From the NCBI GenBank assembly GCA_022818135.1, contig JAFMSR010000019.1, positions 35,213,723-35,277,722 of the forward strand: a stretch of DNA of 64,000 nt, in the 5' to 3' direction. This DNA is from Saxidomus purpurata (taxonomy: Eukaryota; Mollusca; Bivalvia; Venerida; Veneridae). The position numbers and the translations under genes were made by a program. The notes under the pieces are model-generated. The model did not search any database. It saw only the letters and a program-made list of their open reading frames with translations, and was not told where the DNA came from. Positions 38,801 through 45,088 of this stretch are shown in pieces. Each line of letters opens with the position of its first letter. Positions within the stretch are counted from its first letter, which is position 1.

Positions 38801-41800
38801 CTGTCCACTATGTGTGGTCCGATAATTAACAGCTGTTTTCAAATGTGATTCGGTCAATAAAATTTCAGCAGACACCCCTGGCTTGGAATATATCATACAT
38901 TCATGTGATGCCATTGCCCAAACCTGACATGGAGAGATGTTTTCGTACAAACTCACAGAGGGAATAGTTAAACTACTTTGTACACCTGGGCCAGGCAGTA
39001 ACTTGGTCAAAAGTAAAACTCATTACACATGGACAAAAAAACATATATAGTTCATTCTGTGAAATGGGAGTCGGGTTACCCCTGGCAATCTACATGTCAT
39101 TGAATGCCTTCAAAAATTTATATCCAAATGCTCCTGAAAATTGCTGGAAACATCAAAGTAGGTAATTTAACTATAAAGGGAAGAAACTGCTATTTCTTAG
39201 TTTATACTAATTTATTTTAGCTCGATTGCTAAGAAAGTTTCGTTCCTTGAAAAGACCAATACTGGTGTCATGCACTGTACGAGGTACGGCCATGGGCTCG
39301 AACCTGCAACCTCTGGGATGAGCGGCAGACACCTTGGACCCTCAGTATGCATAGATCTAAACTAAAGCTATCTGCAGTATCCACTCAGGTCACAAAGTAT
39401 TGTCACAGTGAGTTTAATATGTACAGTTATAATCATAATGGGGCTATCAGTTTTGTAATTGTCAACTTAACACTCTATTGTCACTTTTATCTCGAATATC
39501 TAATTCAGATAAGATATGAAAAGGAGAGGTTTTTAACTTATTTTGCATTGCATATTTTAATGATACTGAACTGGGCTTTTTTTCTAAGAGATCCATATTA
39601 CAACATAAGTCAGAACTTTAATATGATAGTGATCACCTGTACACAGAGCTGATACTTTAGTGATATACATTACAATATATGCCATGAATATTTGTGTACA
39701 TGTTGGTAATTTCAAAATATGCTTCGGGTCTTCTTGTCAACTCGAAAACACTTAAAAATTGGTCATTTTGACCCTTTTCTTGTAAAAAAAAAAGTTAGAG
39801 CTCGGCAGTAAGAAGTAATGGTTGGTGGGGAAACCATAAAAACATTTTAAAAAACAAATCTAGGTGTAACTTAACTGCCCAGTTGGACAATGACATTTTG
39901 GCAGAGTTACGATATCAAACAATGTAACTTGACCTGACCCCAAGTTGACAAAGTCAGCTTGAAAATGCATACTGATATGCATTTTCAAGAATACTTTGTC
40001 AGTGAACCCTTTGGCTTATATAAGGCCAAAAAATCATTTTATCAATGGGACAACAAAACAAACATTGAGGAGAGATACTCAATGACATTCCTCTCCATCA
40101 TAAAATCAAAACCATGAAAAACAAACCAGAAACTAGGATTGAAATTTAGTGATTTAAATAAATTCATTTAGAGATTTAATCGATGTTTTTACAGTAAATT
40201 AAATGAATGCATTTGTCACTTTCTCAGTTTATAGTAATCTTAGACGATGCAACGGCAAAAGTTTAGCAATGCATTAATTATCACAATCAAAACACCTGAT
40301 AAACTTAGTACCCATATTGTGAGTGCAGACTGATATGTGTATCTTTGAGTTTGCCCTTTTCGTCTCGAGAGGTGTTTTCAAATTGATAAGACATATATGT
40401 GATTAGACTTTAAAATATGGTCATGTCCTTACAAACATGTTTAGAAGAGATAACAACCTTATAACGTCTCTCGTCTTTTACTTACTTAATTTGTCCAAGG
40501 CAGATTACTTTTTGATGCTTAAATTGAAAAGAAGACAACAAATAAAATATTATTGCTCGATTACTTTTTAAACAAGAGCTGCCCATAAGACAGCAAGCTC
40601 GACTATTGTGGGTGTTTGCTAATAAAACAAAACTTTTATCAGTATAATAGCAAAACAAAATTCTGCTAACTATTAAGTATAAACTAGGAAAAATTGAATC
40701 ATAAAAAAAGTCAAAATCTATCACTATATATTTAATTTTTGGTAAATTAATTGTTTGATACAAAATGTACCCCTGAACACTATTGCTAAGTTTGATATAA
40801 CTACCATAAGTGGTTACTGAGATATGTGCATGATAGTACCTTGCATGCAAAACTTTAACCAAATTTTCAAAGTCAAACAAGGGCCATAATTTGCACTAAA
40901 TTTAAACAAGAGTTATCTGTCTTGACTGTGTGACACCCCTTAAGACATTAACAAAGTTTCAAGTCAATATCATAAGTGGTTACTGAAATATGTGCATGGT
41001 AGTACCTAGCAGGCAAAACTTTAACCAAATTTTCAAAGTCAAACAAGGGCCATTATTTGTATTAAATTTATACAAGAGTTATCTGACTTGATTGTATGAC
41101 ACCCCTAAAGACATGAACAAAGTTTCAAGTCAATATCATAAGTGGTTACTGAGATATGTGCATGATAGTACTTAGCAGGCAAAACTTTAACCAAAGAAGC
41201 AATGCTGACGCCGACGCACACCTGTAAAAGCAAGCTGTTGAATTTAGATCCATTGAATTACAAAGGTCGAATCAGACATCGCCGCGATATTTGCCGGTAC
41301 AGTTTGCAGTGTTATGTTGTTTTTGTTTGTTGTTTCAAAAAGCATTGAGTTATTTTTCTGTCAGAACCTAAAATATTTATCACCTTTATGATGATTTAGA
41401 ATATTTATTTCCGATGTAATTGGTCTCTTAGCATTGTCACTCGCGATTGGTGTGAAAAATATGGCCTGTTGTACTAATTCAGTCAATTTTGAATTTGTTT
41501 GCAAATCCAAGCTGTGTGACACCTCTGAGTTGTGAATGCACAAAGTATTATCAATTAACATTCCAAATTGTTCTGTATTTAAATCAAAATGTTCTGTTTT
41601 AAAGAAAATCACGGCATTCCAGCGTGTCCGTTTTTTTGTCATTAATTGTTTCATCAACTATCAAAGCCAACGTTTTTTCCCGTGACAATTTTCTACTATT
41701 TATTCTAATGAATAACCTTTGCCGAAATAATTTTTTTTACTTCAACCTGTTTTATACATCGAAATAAGGCTGCATGTGTTATGAGATCAAAGAACAAACG

Positions 41801-44110
41801 CCGACGCACATTGTACATGTGAGTTTTGTTTGATCTTAGTGAAGCACGTGGCATCAAACAGACCGAGATATTTGACAGTTTGAGACATGAAAAAGTAATT
41901 CTAGACAATAGTCTGATAATTTTGGATTATAAATTAATAGTTGGGAATAGTTGATGTTATGAGTAAGTTTTATTTTTGATGATAAAAAATATTGAACACG
42001 CTATATAAAAGTGCATTGGTCAGCAAATATTTTTGAATCTTATAATTTATATGCATACAACTCAGAAACATTTTACATGTAGACACATTTCTACCGCATA
42101 TATTAAATTTGATTTTTATGTCCCGTAAACCCATTCATTTACCTGTAAAACCATGCGAAGTGCCGCTATTTTACTCCCGCGAAATGACGCGATATTTCTC
42201 CAGACGCGAAGTCACTTCAGGCACTCCAAGCTCACTCTAAGTCACGTTATTTTTCCCCCGAGTTACTCACGCGAAGTGTGGCGTGAAAAACCCCACACTT
42301 CGCGTTTTTTGCATAATCCTCCAGGCCTGTACTGTATAAACATTTCCACAAAGTTTGATTGAAATTGCATTACAAATGTGGTAGAGATGGCTGTGGTTGG
42401 ACTGTTGACCAGCATAACAAGTCCCTTCGTCCGCATGATAAAAACTATTGTTTTAATTCTCGGCTATGCTGTCATGTCATACTGACCCGTTCATTTCTTC
42501 ATTCAGTAAAAGGTAAAAACTTGGTCTTACCGTAGACTCGTATGCAAGTTGAAATATATTTCAAACGAAACAAAAAGCTTTGAACAACATAGAATAATTA
42601 TCAATTAATTGGATAGTTACAAGGTAATTGTAGACCCTTGTCTTCTTTGATTTATATACAAGTTTTTGTACATTATAAAATTAAGGCAGTGGCTAGAGTT
42701 ACGGTACCGTAACTCTAGCCTCCGAGTCTAGAGTTACAGAAGTTCCGTATCTCTAGCAAAACCCTAGAGGATAGGCTAGAGTTACGGAAGTTTATAAAGG
42801 CAAATGTATGTTGCTTTAAATATGCATGATAATGTATTGTAAACTTAAATATTTCACCTGTACTAGTGAATAAACCGATCTGTCGGCAAATGCAGCGACT
42901 TCATAGCCGCCATTTTGGTAATACATAATGGCAGAAATGTCGTCTTTACTTGAGCGTTCCATTGCAGTTGGACAATTATATCACATGTTGTGCAAAGCAT
43001 GATAGAAGTTAAGTAAAATGTGTTGTTTTTTGTCGCACTTTAGCCACGCCATGAGAAGGCTCTCAAATCATGACAAAAAGGAAAGATCGACAGTACAGCT
43101 TTTAAATTTAAAAATTAATCTTAATTTTTTTTTTTTTTCTTTTTTTTTTAAATTCTAATATTCTTCTTTTCTTTAACTTACTATTGTTTAATTTACAATA
43201 CATTATCATGCATATATTAAAGCAATATACATACCTTTATAGACTTCCGTAACTTTAGCCTTTCCTCCTAGGGTTTTGCTAGAGATACGGAACTTCTGTA
43301 ACTCTAGACTCGGAGGCTAGAGTTACGGTACCGTAACTCTAGCCACTGCCTAAAATTAAAGATGCATAGAACCAGGGCTGAAACCCTGAAACCCAAGAAA
43401 TCACCTTTCCCAAATGTAAATAATTTATCAGTAACCAGATGTGCAAATTCCAGAATAGGTATACCTAAGAACAAATAATATTAACATCTAGTACTTATGT
43501 GGGACTATATGTTTCATTGTAGCTCCTTTACTGGCGTACACTGACATATTCATTTCATAGGCAGTGAATTATCGCGGCGGCAATGTGTGATTCAAAGGAT
43601 CTAAATGTAACAGGTCGCTTTTACAGGTTCAACAAATTATACAGCAAGGAAAAAATTATGACCTGTGCAACATGTATTAAACTATCTAAAATGAAAAGAA
43701 ACAAACATATGAAATATATGTACAGCTTCCTAGCCTTAAGTTCTGGCCTCCAAAACTCTAAACATGCTAAATCATAATAAATGCCATTATTTTTATATTT
43801 TGTTTTTTGTCATGTGCGGTTTTAAAAGTTCGGTCATGCATATGAACCAGGTACGCTGAAGCTGTCTTAGCTATAAGGCATTGAGTGTCTACATGAATAA
43901 CATGTCAACAATCAATAAATTTTTAATTACTGAAACTGCGCTCGGTCACAAAAATTTGAAATTGGGAAAATAAAAGGATCAAAACCTAATTCTGAAGAAA
44001 CGCCGAATGACATATGCACGGAGACCAAGCAAGAAATCTTCCTTTGGATTTCGTCCCTCCTCAATTCTGCCAACTCTTGGCTCTGAAACAGCGCTCCTTG
44101 CTTCTGCCAT
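6701..44110 (-). CDS. CPT1: Carnitine O-palmitoyltransferase 1, complete 16-exon gene
   Basis: Transfers long-chain acyl groups from CoA to carnitine at the mitochondrial outer membrane, the malonyl-CoA-controlled entry step of fatty-acid oxidation (family knowledge). I joined 16 coding exons by homology and phase: 44110-43986, 37698-37544, 35984-35862, 34031-33923, 33363-33169, 32775-32671, 30555-30369, 29841-29712, 23296-23157, 21491-21292, 17186-17012, 11583-11512, 10473-10313, 8776-8620, 7748-7632, 6901-6701. They total 2352 nt, or 783 residues plus stop, close to vertebrate CPT1A. Order: cytosolic N-terminus starting MAEA, TM1 (about 54-70), TM2 (about 102-118), short linker, then the acyltransferase domain with catalytic His471 in [14 protein letters not shown] and GRTETVRS (about 600-615), LSTSQ (693-697) and the C-terminal [16 protein letters not shown]. 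No frameshift or internal stop. The weakest part is exon 1, with a non-consensus donor. Whether a non-coding first exon exists upstream cannot be seen. Confidence 0.95.
7051..7124. repeat. Small foldback element, 30-bp arms
   Basis: Arms 7051-7080 and 7095-7124 are inverted copies differing at 2 of 30 positions, beginning GAGGGTTGATCG. Related hairpins at 19338 and 20600. Confidence 0.85.
7311..7570 (+). mobile_element. tRNA-derived SINE, family S2
   Basis: A-box-like GTGAAGTGGTTAC, B-box-like GGTTCGAGCCC and a 3' part GGTTGGAACAGGTGTTAAAC shared with the copy at 31609. Lies in CPT1 intron 15. Confidence 0.8.
7632..7748 (-). CDS. CPT1: CPT1 exon 15 (residues 679-717)
   Basis: Encodes [21 protein letters not shown], matching [21 protein letters not shown], including the conserved STS triplet of the active site. 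It is too short to stand out alone and was found by homology. Acceptor TATACAG, donor AAG/GTAGAG, phase 0. Confidence 0.94.
8620..8776 (-). CDS. CPT1: CPT1 exon 14 (residues 626-678)
   Basis: Encodes [19 protein letters not shown] and [17 protein letters not shown], aligning with LFKLASEKHQHMYRLAMTG and IDRHLFCLYVVSKYL. Acceptor TTGTCAG, donor TAT/GTAAGT, phase 0. Confidence 0.97.
8836..9060 (+). mobile_element. tRNA-related SINE, family S3
   Basis: GCCCAGCGGTAGCATG, then CAGGTTTGATCCC, then a body (GTGTCCTTAGGAAAGACAC, GATTCCATCTGGA, GTTGTAAGAAC) repeated in the copy at 11070. Lies in CPT1 intron 13, in which the host gene is read from the opposite strand. Confidence 0.75.
9468..10125 (-). 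mobile_element. C-type hairpin-ended repeat in CPT1 intron 13
   Basis: On the minus strand: a 5' hairpin TACCCCCCGAACAC / GTGTTAGGGGGGGTA, a CGTC-rich tract, about three units of about 145 bp with CCTGTGACCTTGACC, then GGGGGGTATTC and a small hairpin ATCAC-CTTTA-GTGAT followed by AGTTCTAGTT. Confidence 0.8.
10313..10473 (-). CDS. CPT1: CPT1 exon 13 (residues 573-626)
   Basis: Encodes [28 protein letters not shown] and [10 protein letters not shown]. In mammals the Met of SMTRL (593 in rat CPT1A) affects malonyl-CoA inhibition; it is kept here. The TET triplet belongs to the carnitine site. Acceptor TTTTAG, donor AA/GTGAGT. Confidence 0.97.
11070..11285 (+). mobile_element. SINE, family S3
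   Basis: Shares TGGTAGTGTCTTTAAGCAAGACAC and GATTCTATCTGGAGTG with the copy at 8836; the head is partly rearranged. Lies in CPT1 intron 12. Confidence 0.7.
11512..11583 (-). CDS. CPT1: CPT1 exon 12 (residues 549-572)
   Basis: A 24-codon exon encoding [19 protein letters not shown], matching NDVDFHSFPFVAFGKGIIK. Acceptor ATTACAG, donor AAG/GTAAGC, phase 0 at both ends. Confidence 0.93.
12115..12310. mobile_element. MITE family E copy
   Basis: Contains ATTCGCGATTTTCCCACC, AGATTCATTTC and the GAAAATTACGTGATTTCTGAGCAG end related to 6350. Confidence 0.55.
13640..13790. repeat. Imperfect foldback repeat
   Basis: GAAACCAGTCCAAGAG and CTCTGATTGGCT on the left pair loosely with ACCAATCAGAAGCC and CAGACTGGTCTTCAAG on the right. 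Similar text occurs near 360-400. Confidence 0.55.
14155..14690 (-). mobile_element. B-like hairpin-ended repeat in CPT1 intron 11
   Basis: Minus-strand 5' end TTTTAGCTCACCTTGCA / TGCAAGG hairpin, then the ATCTCCTCTAAAACCACTA text of the B family, ending GAGCTCTTGTTTG. Confidence 0.75.
15565..15780. mobile_element. MITE family E copy
   Basis: Inverted ends CTGGGTTATATTTGCG and CCAAAATAACCCAATTT, interior GAAAAATTCATTTTCC. Clearest copy of the family. Confidence 0.7.
16405..16475 (+). pseudogene. tRNA-like fragment
   Basis: GGCAGCATGGTAGAGTGTC and GAGTTTCGAATACCACTC resemble the A and B boxes of a tRNA, but the T stem pairs badly. Probably a SINE head. Confidence 0.4.
17012..17186 (-). CDS. 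CPT1: CPT1 exon 11 (residues 490-548, variable acidic/serine loop)
   Basis: Acceptor GCTAG is chosen because the nearer TTTCAG at about 17173 would hit a stop at once. The first half is a loop not conserved with vertebrates ([12 protein letters not shown], then [10 protein letters not shown]); the second half returns to the family with [14 protein letters not shown] (vertebrate RLQWDIPxECQEVI). Donor CAG/GTATTT, phase 0. Confidence 0.88.
17912..18105 (+). mobile_element. tRNA-derived SINE, family S1
   Basis: Most complete S1 copy: GAGCGGTAGTGTAGAGG head, GCGGGTTCGAGCCCC B box, ACCAGTACTGG middle and the GAGTGACTC and ATCGAGCTAAAATAAATGAG tail. Lies in CPT1 intron 10. Confidence 0.85.
18425..18772. 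repeat. Minisatellite, unit about 22-28 bp
   Basis: About 14 copies of AATTTATTGACCCAGATCT with variable spacers GATAACAAC or AACAAC. Lies in CPT1 intron 10, away from any exon. Confidence 0.95.
19338..19404. repeat. Small foldback element
   Basis: AGGGTTGACCGAAAAACTG on the left pairs with CAGTTTTGCGGTCAACCCTT on the right; a relative of the hairpin at 7051. Confidence 0.7.
20190..20350 (-). mobile_element. SINE, family S2, inverted copy
   Basis: Reverse complement of the S2 body: GAAACTGCCAACTTTCTCAC and the ATGACCCTCA to CTTTCAAGTCAGTGACC head. Confidence 0.7.
20600..20673. repeat. Small foldback element
   Basis: GAGGATTGATCATGAAACTA on the left and ACAACCAACCCTC on the right; third member of the 7051 family. 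Confidence 0.6.
20985..21130. mobile_element. MITE family E, degraded copy
   Basis: TTTTTCACGAGGTTTTTATTTTCGC and TTCCCTCACAAATTC parts recall the E family; the ends are eroded. Confidence 0.4.
21292..21491 (-). CDS. CPT1: CPT1 exon 10 (residues 424-490, catalytic histidine)
   Basis: Carries [19 protein letters not shown] and [17 protein letters not shown]. The His of EHSWADAP (residue 471) is the catalytic base of carnitine and choline acyltransferases (His473 in rat CPT1A). Acceptor TTTTCAG, donor GA/GTGAGT, phase 2. Confidence 0.97.
21580..22716 (-). mobile_element. A-type hairpin-ended repeat in CPT1 intron 9
   Basis: On the minus strand: TTTTTAGCTCGACTTTT hairpin, GGCGTTGGCGTC tract, several units of about 155-170 bp (CTTGGTTAAGTTTTTCG, GACAGAATTATG, CTTTGAAACT), then a GCTGTCCTACTGAC end. 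Close relative of 36551 and 59988. Confidence 0.85.
23157..23296 (-). CDS. CPT1: CPT1 exon 9 (residues 377-423)
   Basis: Encodes [17 protein letters not shown] through [13 protein letters not shown], matching LAALTAxxRVPWAxxR and KQSLDAVEKAAFF. Acceptor TTTGTAG, donor CAT/GTAAGA, phase 0. It follows the 6.4-kb intron 8, the longest of the gene. Confidence 0.95.
23333..23525 (-). mobile_element. SINE, family S1, inverted copy
   Basis: Reverse complement of S1: CGATTGTGAAGAAAGCTT, CTCAAACCCGCACCCTCCAGG and GACACCTTATAACCTCTACA. Confidence 0.85.
23985..24240. repeat. Left part of a widely spaced inverted repeat
   Basis: Two copies of TTTTTGTACATGTATAATTATGATATATTTGGCG (start 23988 and 24160) with a GGGTATCTCGGATACATTCA block between. 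The reverse complement of the same text is at 27040-27390. Confidence 0.75.
24640..24845 (-). mobile_element. D-type hairpin end with CGTC tract
   Basis: On the minus strand: TTTTATCCCCTGCC hairpin, GGCGTTGTCCGTCGGAC, a CGTCCGTCTGTCCGTCC tract, then CATAACTCAAGAACAAATGG. Lies in intron 8 of CPT1. Confidence 0.65.
25288..25470. mobile_element. MITE family E copy
   Basis: TGGGTAATATTAGCGATG, AAAATCTCGCTAAAGATTAA and CACATAGATTTACTATTG match the E interior. Confidence 0.65.
26690..26825. repeat. Poly-G and poly-T tract
   Basis: Includes 48 consecutive G (26755-26802) next to T runs. Either a real simple repeat in CPT1 intron 8 or a low-quality assembly stretch. Confidence 0.85.
27040..27390. 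repeat. Right part of the inverted repeat
   Basis: Reverse complement of the 23985-24240 text, again as two similar units. It ends GTAACACCCTCTTGTTTACC, which has the CTCTTGTTT seen at the 3' end of the hairpin-ended repeats. Confidence 0.7.
28340..29711 (-). repeat. Minisatellite of about 53 bp starting at the CPT1 exon 8 splice donor
   Basis: About 27 units. On the minus strand each reads GTAAGGTAATCC (or GTAAAGG), AACCCCTTGTTTGAGG, TGTTAGAGGAAATATTTGG. The true exon 8 donor TTTAG/GTAAGGTAATCC is the first unit. Units near 28400-29200 are the most uniform; those next to the exon are diverged. Confidence 0.92.
29712..29841 (-). CDS. CPT1: CPT1 exon 8 (residues 334-377)
   Basis: Encodes [17 protein letters not shown] and then [22 protein letters not shown], matching VVYHRGRYFKVWLYHDG and the RPRELEQQMQQIL helix. 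Acceptor ATTTCAG, donor TTTAG/GTAAGG. A minisatellite containing this donor sequence begins directly at the exon end. Confidence 0.95.
30369..30555 (-). CDS. CPT1: CPT1 exon 7 (residues 271-333)
   Basis: Encodes [25 protein letters not shown] and RVPGEEMD, aligning with YRRKLDREEIKP, PLCSAQWERMFN and RIPGEETD of CPT1. Acceptor CGTCCAG, donor AAG/GTAAGA, phase 0. Confidence 0.96.
31609..31800 (+). mobile_element. SINE, family S2
   Basis: GGCCTCTGTGGTTGAGC, GGGTTCAAGCCC and GGTTGGAACAGGCATTAAAC (first G of the last from CCGTTGG). Lies in CPT1 intron 6. Confidence 0.75.
31857..32644 (-). mobile_element. B-type hairpin-ended repeat in CPT1 intron 6
   Basis: On the minus strand: AACTCACCTGAC / GCCAGGGTGAGCTT hairpin, GTCCGTCGTCCGTC tract, about three units with CTCTGAAACCAC and TTGTTCAAATTATGACC, then the GGGCCATCTTGGCCC hairpin and CTCTTGTTT. 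The 5' end is about 26 bp from the exon 6 donor. Confidence 0.88.
32671..32775 (-). CDS. CPT1: CPT1 exon 6 (residues 236-271)
   Basis: Encodes [19 protein letters not shown], matching the vertebrate EYIYLRGRGPLMVNSNYY. Acceptor TTCCAG, donor AAG/GTAAGT. A B-type repeat begins about 26 bp into intron 6. Confidence 0.96.
32874..32985 (+). pseudogene. tRNA-like SINE head
   Basis: CAGCTCAGGTGGTAGAGC is a good D arm and GGTTTGAGTCC a B box, but the T stem does not pair, so a working tRNA is unlikely. Confidence 0.5.
33169..33363 (-). CDS. CPT1: CPT1 exon 5 (residues 171-236)
   Basis: Encodes QPVPPLKQT (vertebrate LPVPPVKDT) through [14 protein letters not shown] (vertebrate LKSWWATNYVSDWW), the start of the acyltransferase fold. 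Acceptor ATTTCAG, donor TG/GTAAGT, phase 2. Confidence 0.96.
33923..34031 (-). CDS. CPT1: CPT1 exon 4 (residues 135-171)
   Basis: Continues GWM with YEQPKTQ and then the [12 protein letters not shown] stretch and the [10 protein letters not shown] block, matching IWMGMVKIFSG and LYSFQTSLPR of vertebrate CPT1. Acceptor TCTGTAG, donor AA/GTAAGA, phase 2. Confidence 0.93.
34245..34780 (-). mobile_element. H-type repeat in CPT1 intron 3
   Basis: Minus-strand 3' end GGTGAGTGATATAGGG then CTCCTGTTTT; interior units with GACCTAGTTTTTGACC, GACCAAGTTTCAT and AATGCAACCTC read from the plus strand. Relative of 58776. Confidence 0.6.
34781..35861 (-). repeat. 40-bp minisatellite made of the CPT1 exon 3 end and its splice donor
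   Basis: 27 tandem copies after the authentic junction. Each 40-bp unit holds the last 27 nt of exon 3 (CTCTCGTACAGG, GGCTGGATGT) and 13 nt of intron (GTAAGTACAGTGA). At least 20 keep an exact T/GTAAGT. Units near the exon are almost identical; the far end (34781-34990) is diverged. Confidence 0.96.
35862..35984 (-). CDS. CPT1: CPT1 exon 3 (residues 94-135, second membrane segment)
   Basis: Acceptor TTTCAG. Encodes TM2 ([16 protein letters not shown]) and then LLSYRGWM, equal to the conserved LLSYHGWM of CPT1. Donor ATGT/GTAAGT, phase 1. The last 27 nt of this exon plus 13 nt of intron form the 40-bp unit of the minisatellite that follows. Confidence 0.93.
36551..37535 (-). mobile_element. 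A-type hairpin-ended repeat at the exon 2 donor
   Basis: On the minus strand: TTTTTAGCTCGACTTTT-CTATG-AAAAGGGGAGCT hairpin, CGGCGTTTGCGTC tract, five to six units of about 155-170 bp, small hairpin GCTGTC-CTACT-GACAGC and TCTTGTTT. Begins 9 bp into CPT1 intron 2. Confidence 0.9.
37544..37698 (-). CDS. CPT1: CPT1 exon 2 (residues 42-94, first membrane segment)
   Basis: Acceptor TTTCAG. Encodes NSIKNGMWP, matching the vertebrate RFKNGxYP region, followed by the hydrophobic TM1 [13 protein letters not shown] and the intermembrane loop. Donor is G/GTTAAA, weak, but the phase fits exon 3. A hairpin-ended repeat starts 9 bp inside the following intron. Confidence 0.88.
39205..39345 (-). mobile_element. 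SINE, family S1, inverted copy
   Basis: TTTATTTTAGCTCGATTGC, GGGCTCGAACCTGCAACC and GATGAGCGGCAGACACC are S1 text reversed. Lies in CPT1 intron 1. Confidence 0.75.
39947..40002. repeat. Strong palindrome
   Basis: Core 39958-39989 is a perfect 14-bp stem (CTTGAAAATGCATA) with loop CTGA; outer arms GACAAAGT and ACTTTGTC extend it. Confidence 0.85.
40571..41235 (-). mobile_element. Diverged A-type repeat in CPT1 intron 1
   Basis: Plus-strand AACAAGAGCTGCCCATAAG start and GCTGACGCCGACGCAC near the other end, with units containing GTGGTTACTGAGATATGTGC. The 5' hairpin end is missing or eroded. Confidence 0.7.
42255..42306. repeat. Hairpin with perfect 13-bp stem
   Basis: ACGCGAAGTGTGG and CCACACTTCGCGT around a short loop, in a locally GC-rich stretch containing further CGCGAAGT motifs. 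Confidence 0.75.
42676..43359. mobile_element. Mutator-like MITE with 9-bp target duplication
   Basis: Element 42685-43350 with long inverted ends of about 160 bp starting GGCAGTGGCTAGAGTTACGG. Flanking direct repeat TAAAATTAA (42676-42684 and 43351-43359). A perfect 30-bp palindrome (42691-42720) sits inside the end. No transposase. Lies in CPT1 intron 1. Confidence 0.88.
43986..44110 (-). CDS. CPT1: CPT1 exon 1 (start codon, residues 1-42)
   Basis: Begins MAEARSAV, like the vertebrate CPT1 start MAEAxxAV, and ends in a basic RRFFRIR stretch just before TM1. Glu3, important for malonyl-CoA sensitivity in mammals, is kept; position 5 is Arg where mammals have His. It ends in phase 2 at donor AG/GTTTTG, a poor donor but in exact phase with exon 2. 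GTGCACAG just upstream of the ATG could be an acceptor for a 5' UTR exon. Confidence 0.75.
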
Positions 44111-45057
44111 TTCTGTGCACAAACAATTTCACATGCACAGTCACAACAAACAATAACAGATTATTGTTGACGAATTTACGTTAGACGAATTATTTTTAGG
44201 TACTACACCACCAAATTTTAAATTTAATTAGTGCGATAATGAGATCCTGCTTAAAAAAATCAGTTCAGATTTATTCAAAAAAAAAATTAAAAAAATTATA
44301 GTAATCTAATGAAATGTATAACGTATTCATTATTTTTATTTTCTGCTGGAATTTAAAAGGTACGTGTAACTTGCACTGTTTAAAACATGGCCATAATAGT
44401 CAGTTATGACGGTTAGCCATTATCAAAGATGATGATGATGACATTGTGAAAAAATAATTTCATGAAAACGGTTATTCATTTTAAAAAGATATTTCAGTGG
44501 GTAAACATGAAAATAGAGAGCATTTCAGAATTTTTTGAAATTTGAAAATCATTACAGTAAATAGCAAAAAAAAAAATCATTTCGTATGTTGAAACGTTGT
44601 AAACACAACTGTTATTGTCCACCAGATACCTATCGATCTTGCTTGCCGACGTCACGGTGATATCTCATATACATAGCTTGTGCAACAAGTTGGCTGCTTA
44701 AAAGCATCCAATGGGTTATGCCGCATGGGTGGCATGCATGGACATAACAAGATCTGAGAACAAAAACGTGTTTGGCATTCAAATCATTTTTTAGCTTGAA
44801 TGCAGATTCTTTTCTATCTGATGCTGAGAGAATAACTCATTCTTATGATGAAATGAAGGTTAAAGCTGAACATACTGTAACAGGACCATTGACCTTCAGC
44901 CAAGCGTACAGGCGGCAAACGGACGGACATGTATATATGTTCATGATGTAGATTAGAAAATGTTGCCACTGGTGCTGTTTATATAGACTGTTCCATTATC
45001 AATAAATTGACGCCGCAATGCTTCCAGTCACGTGCTGTCCGCCAGTAAGCATCTGCA

Positions 45058-45088
<31 letters not shown>

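Noticed and set aside
41361..41657. 98-residue minus-strand frame in CPT1 intron 1
   Set aside because: No recognisable domain, not in CPT1's reading phase, and no homology to CPT1's N-terminus.
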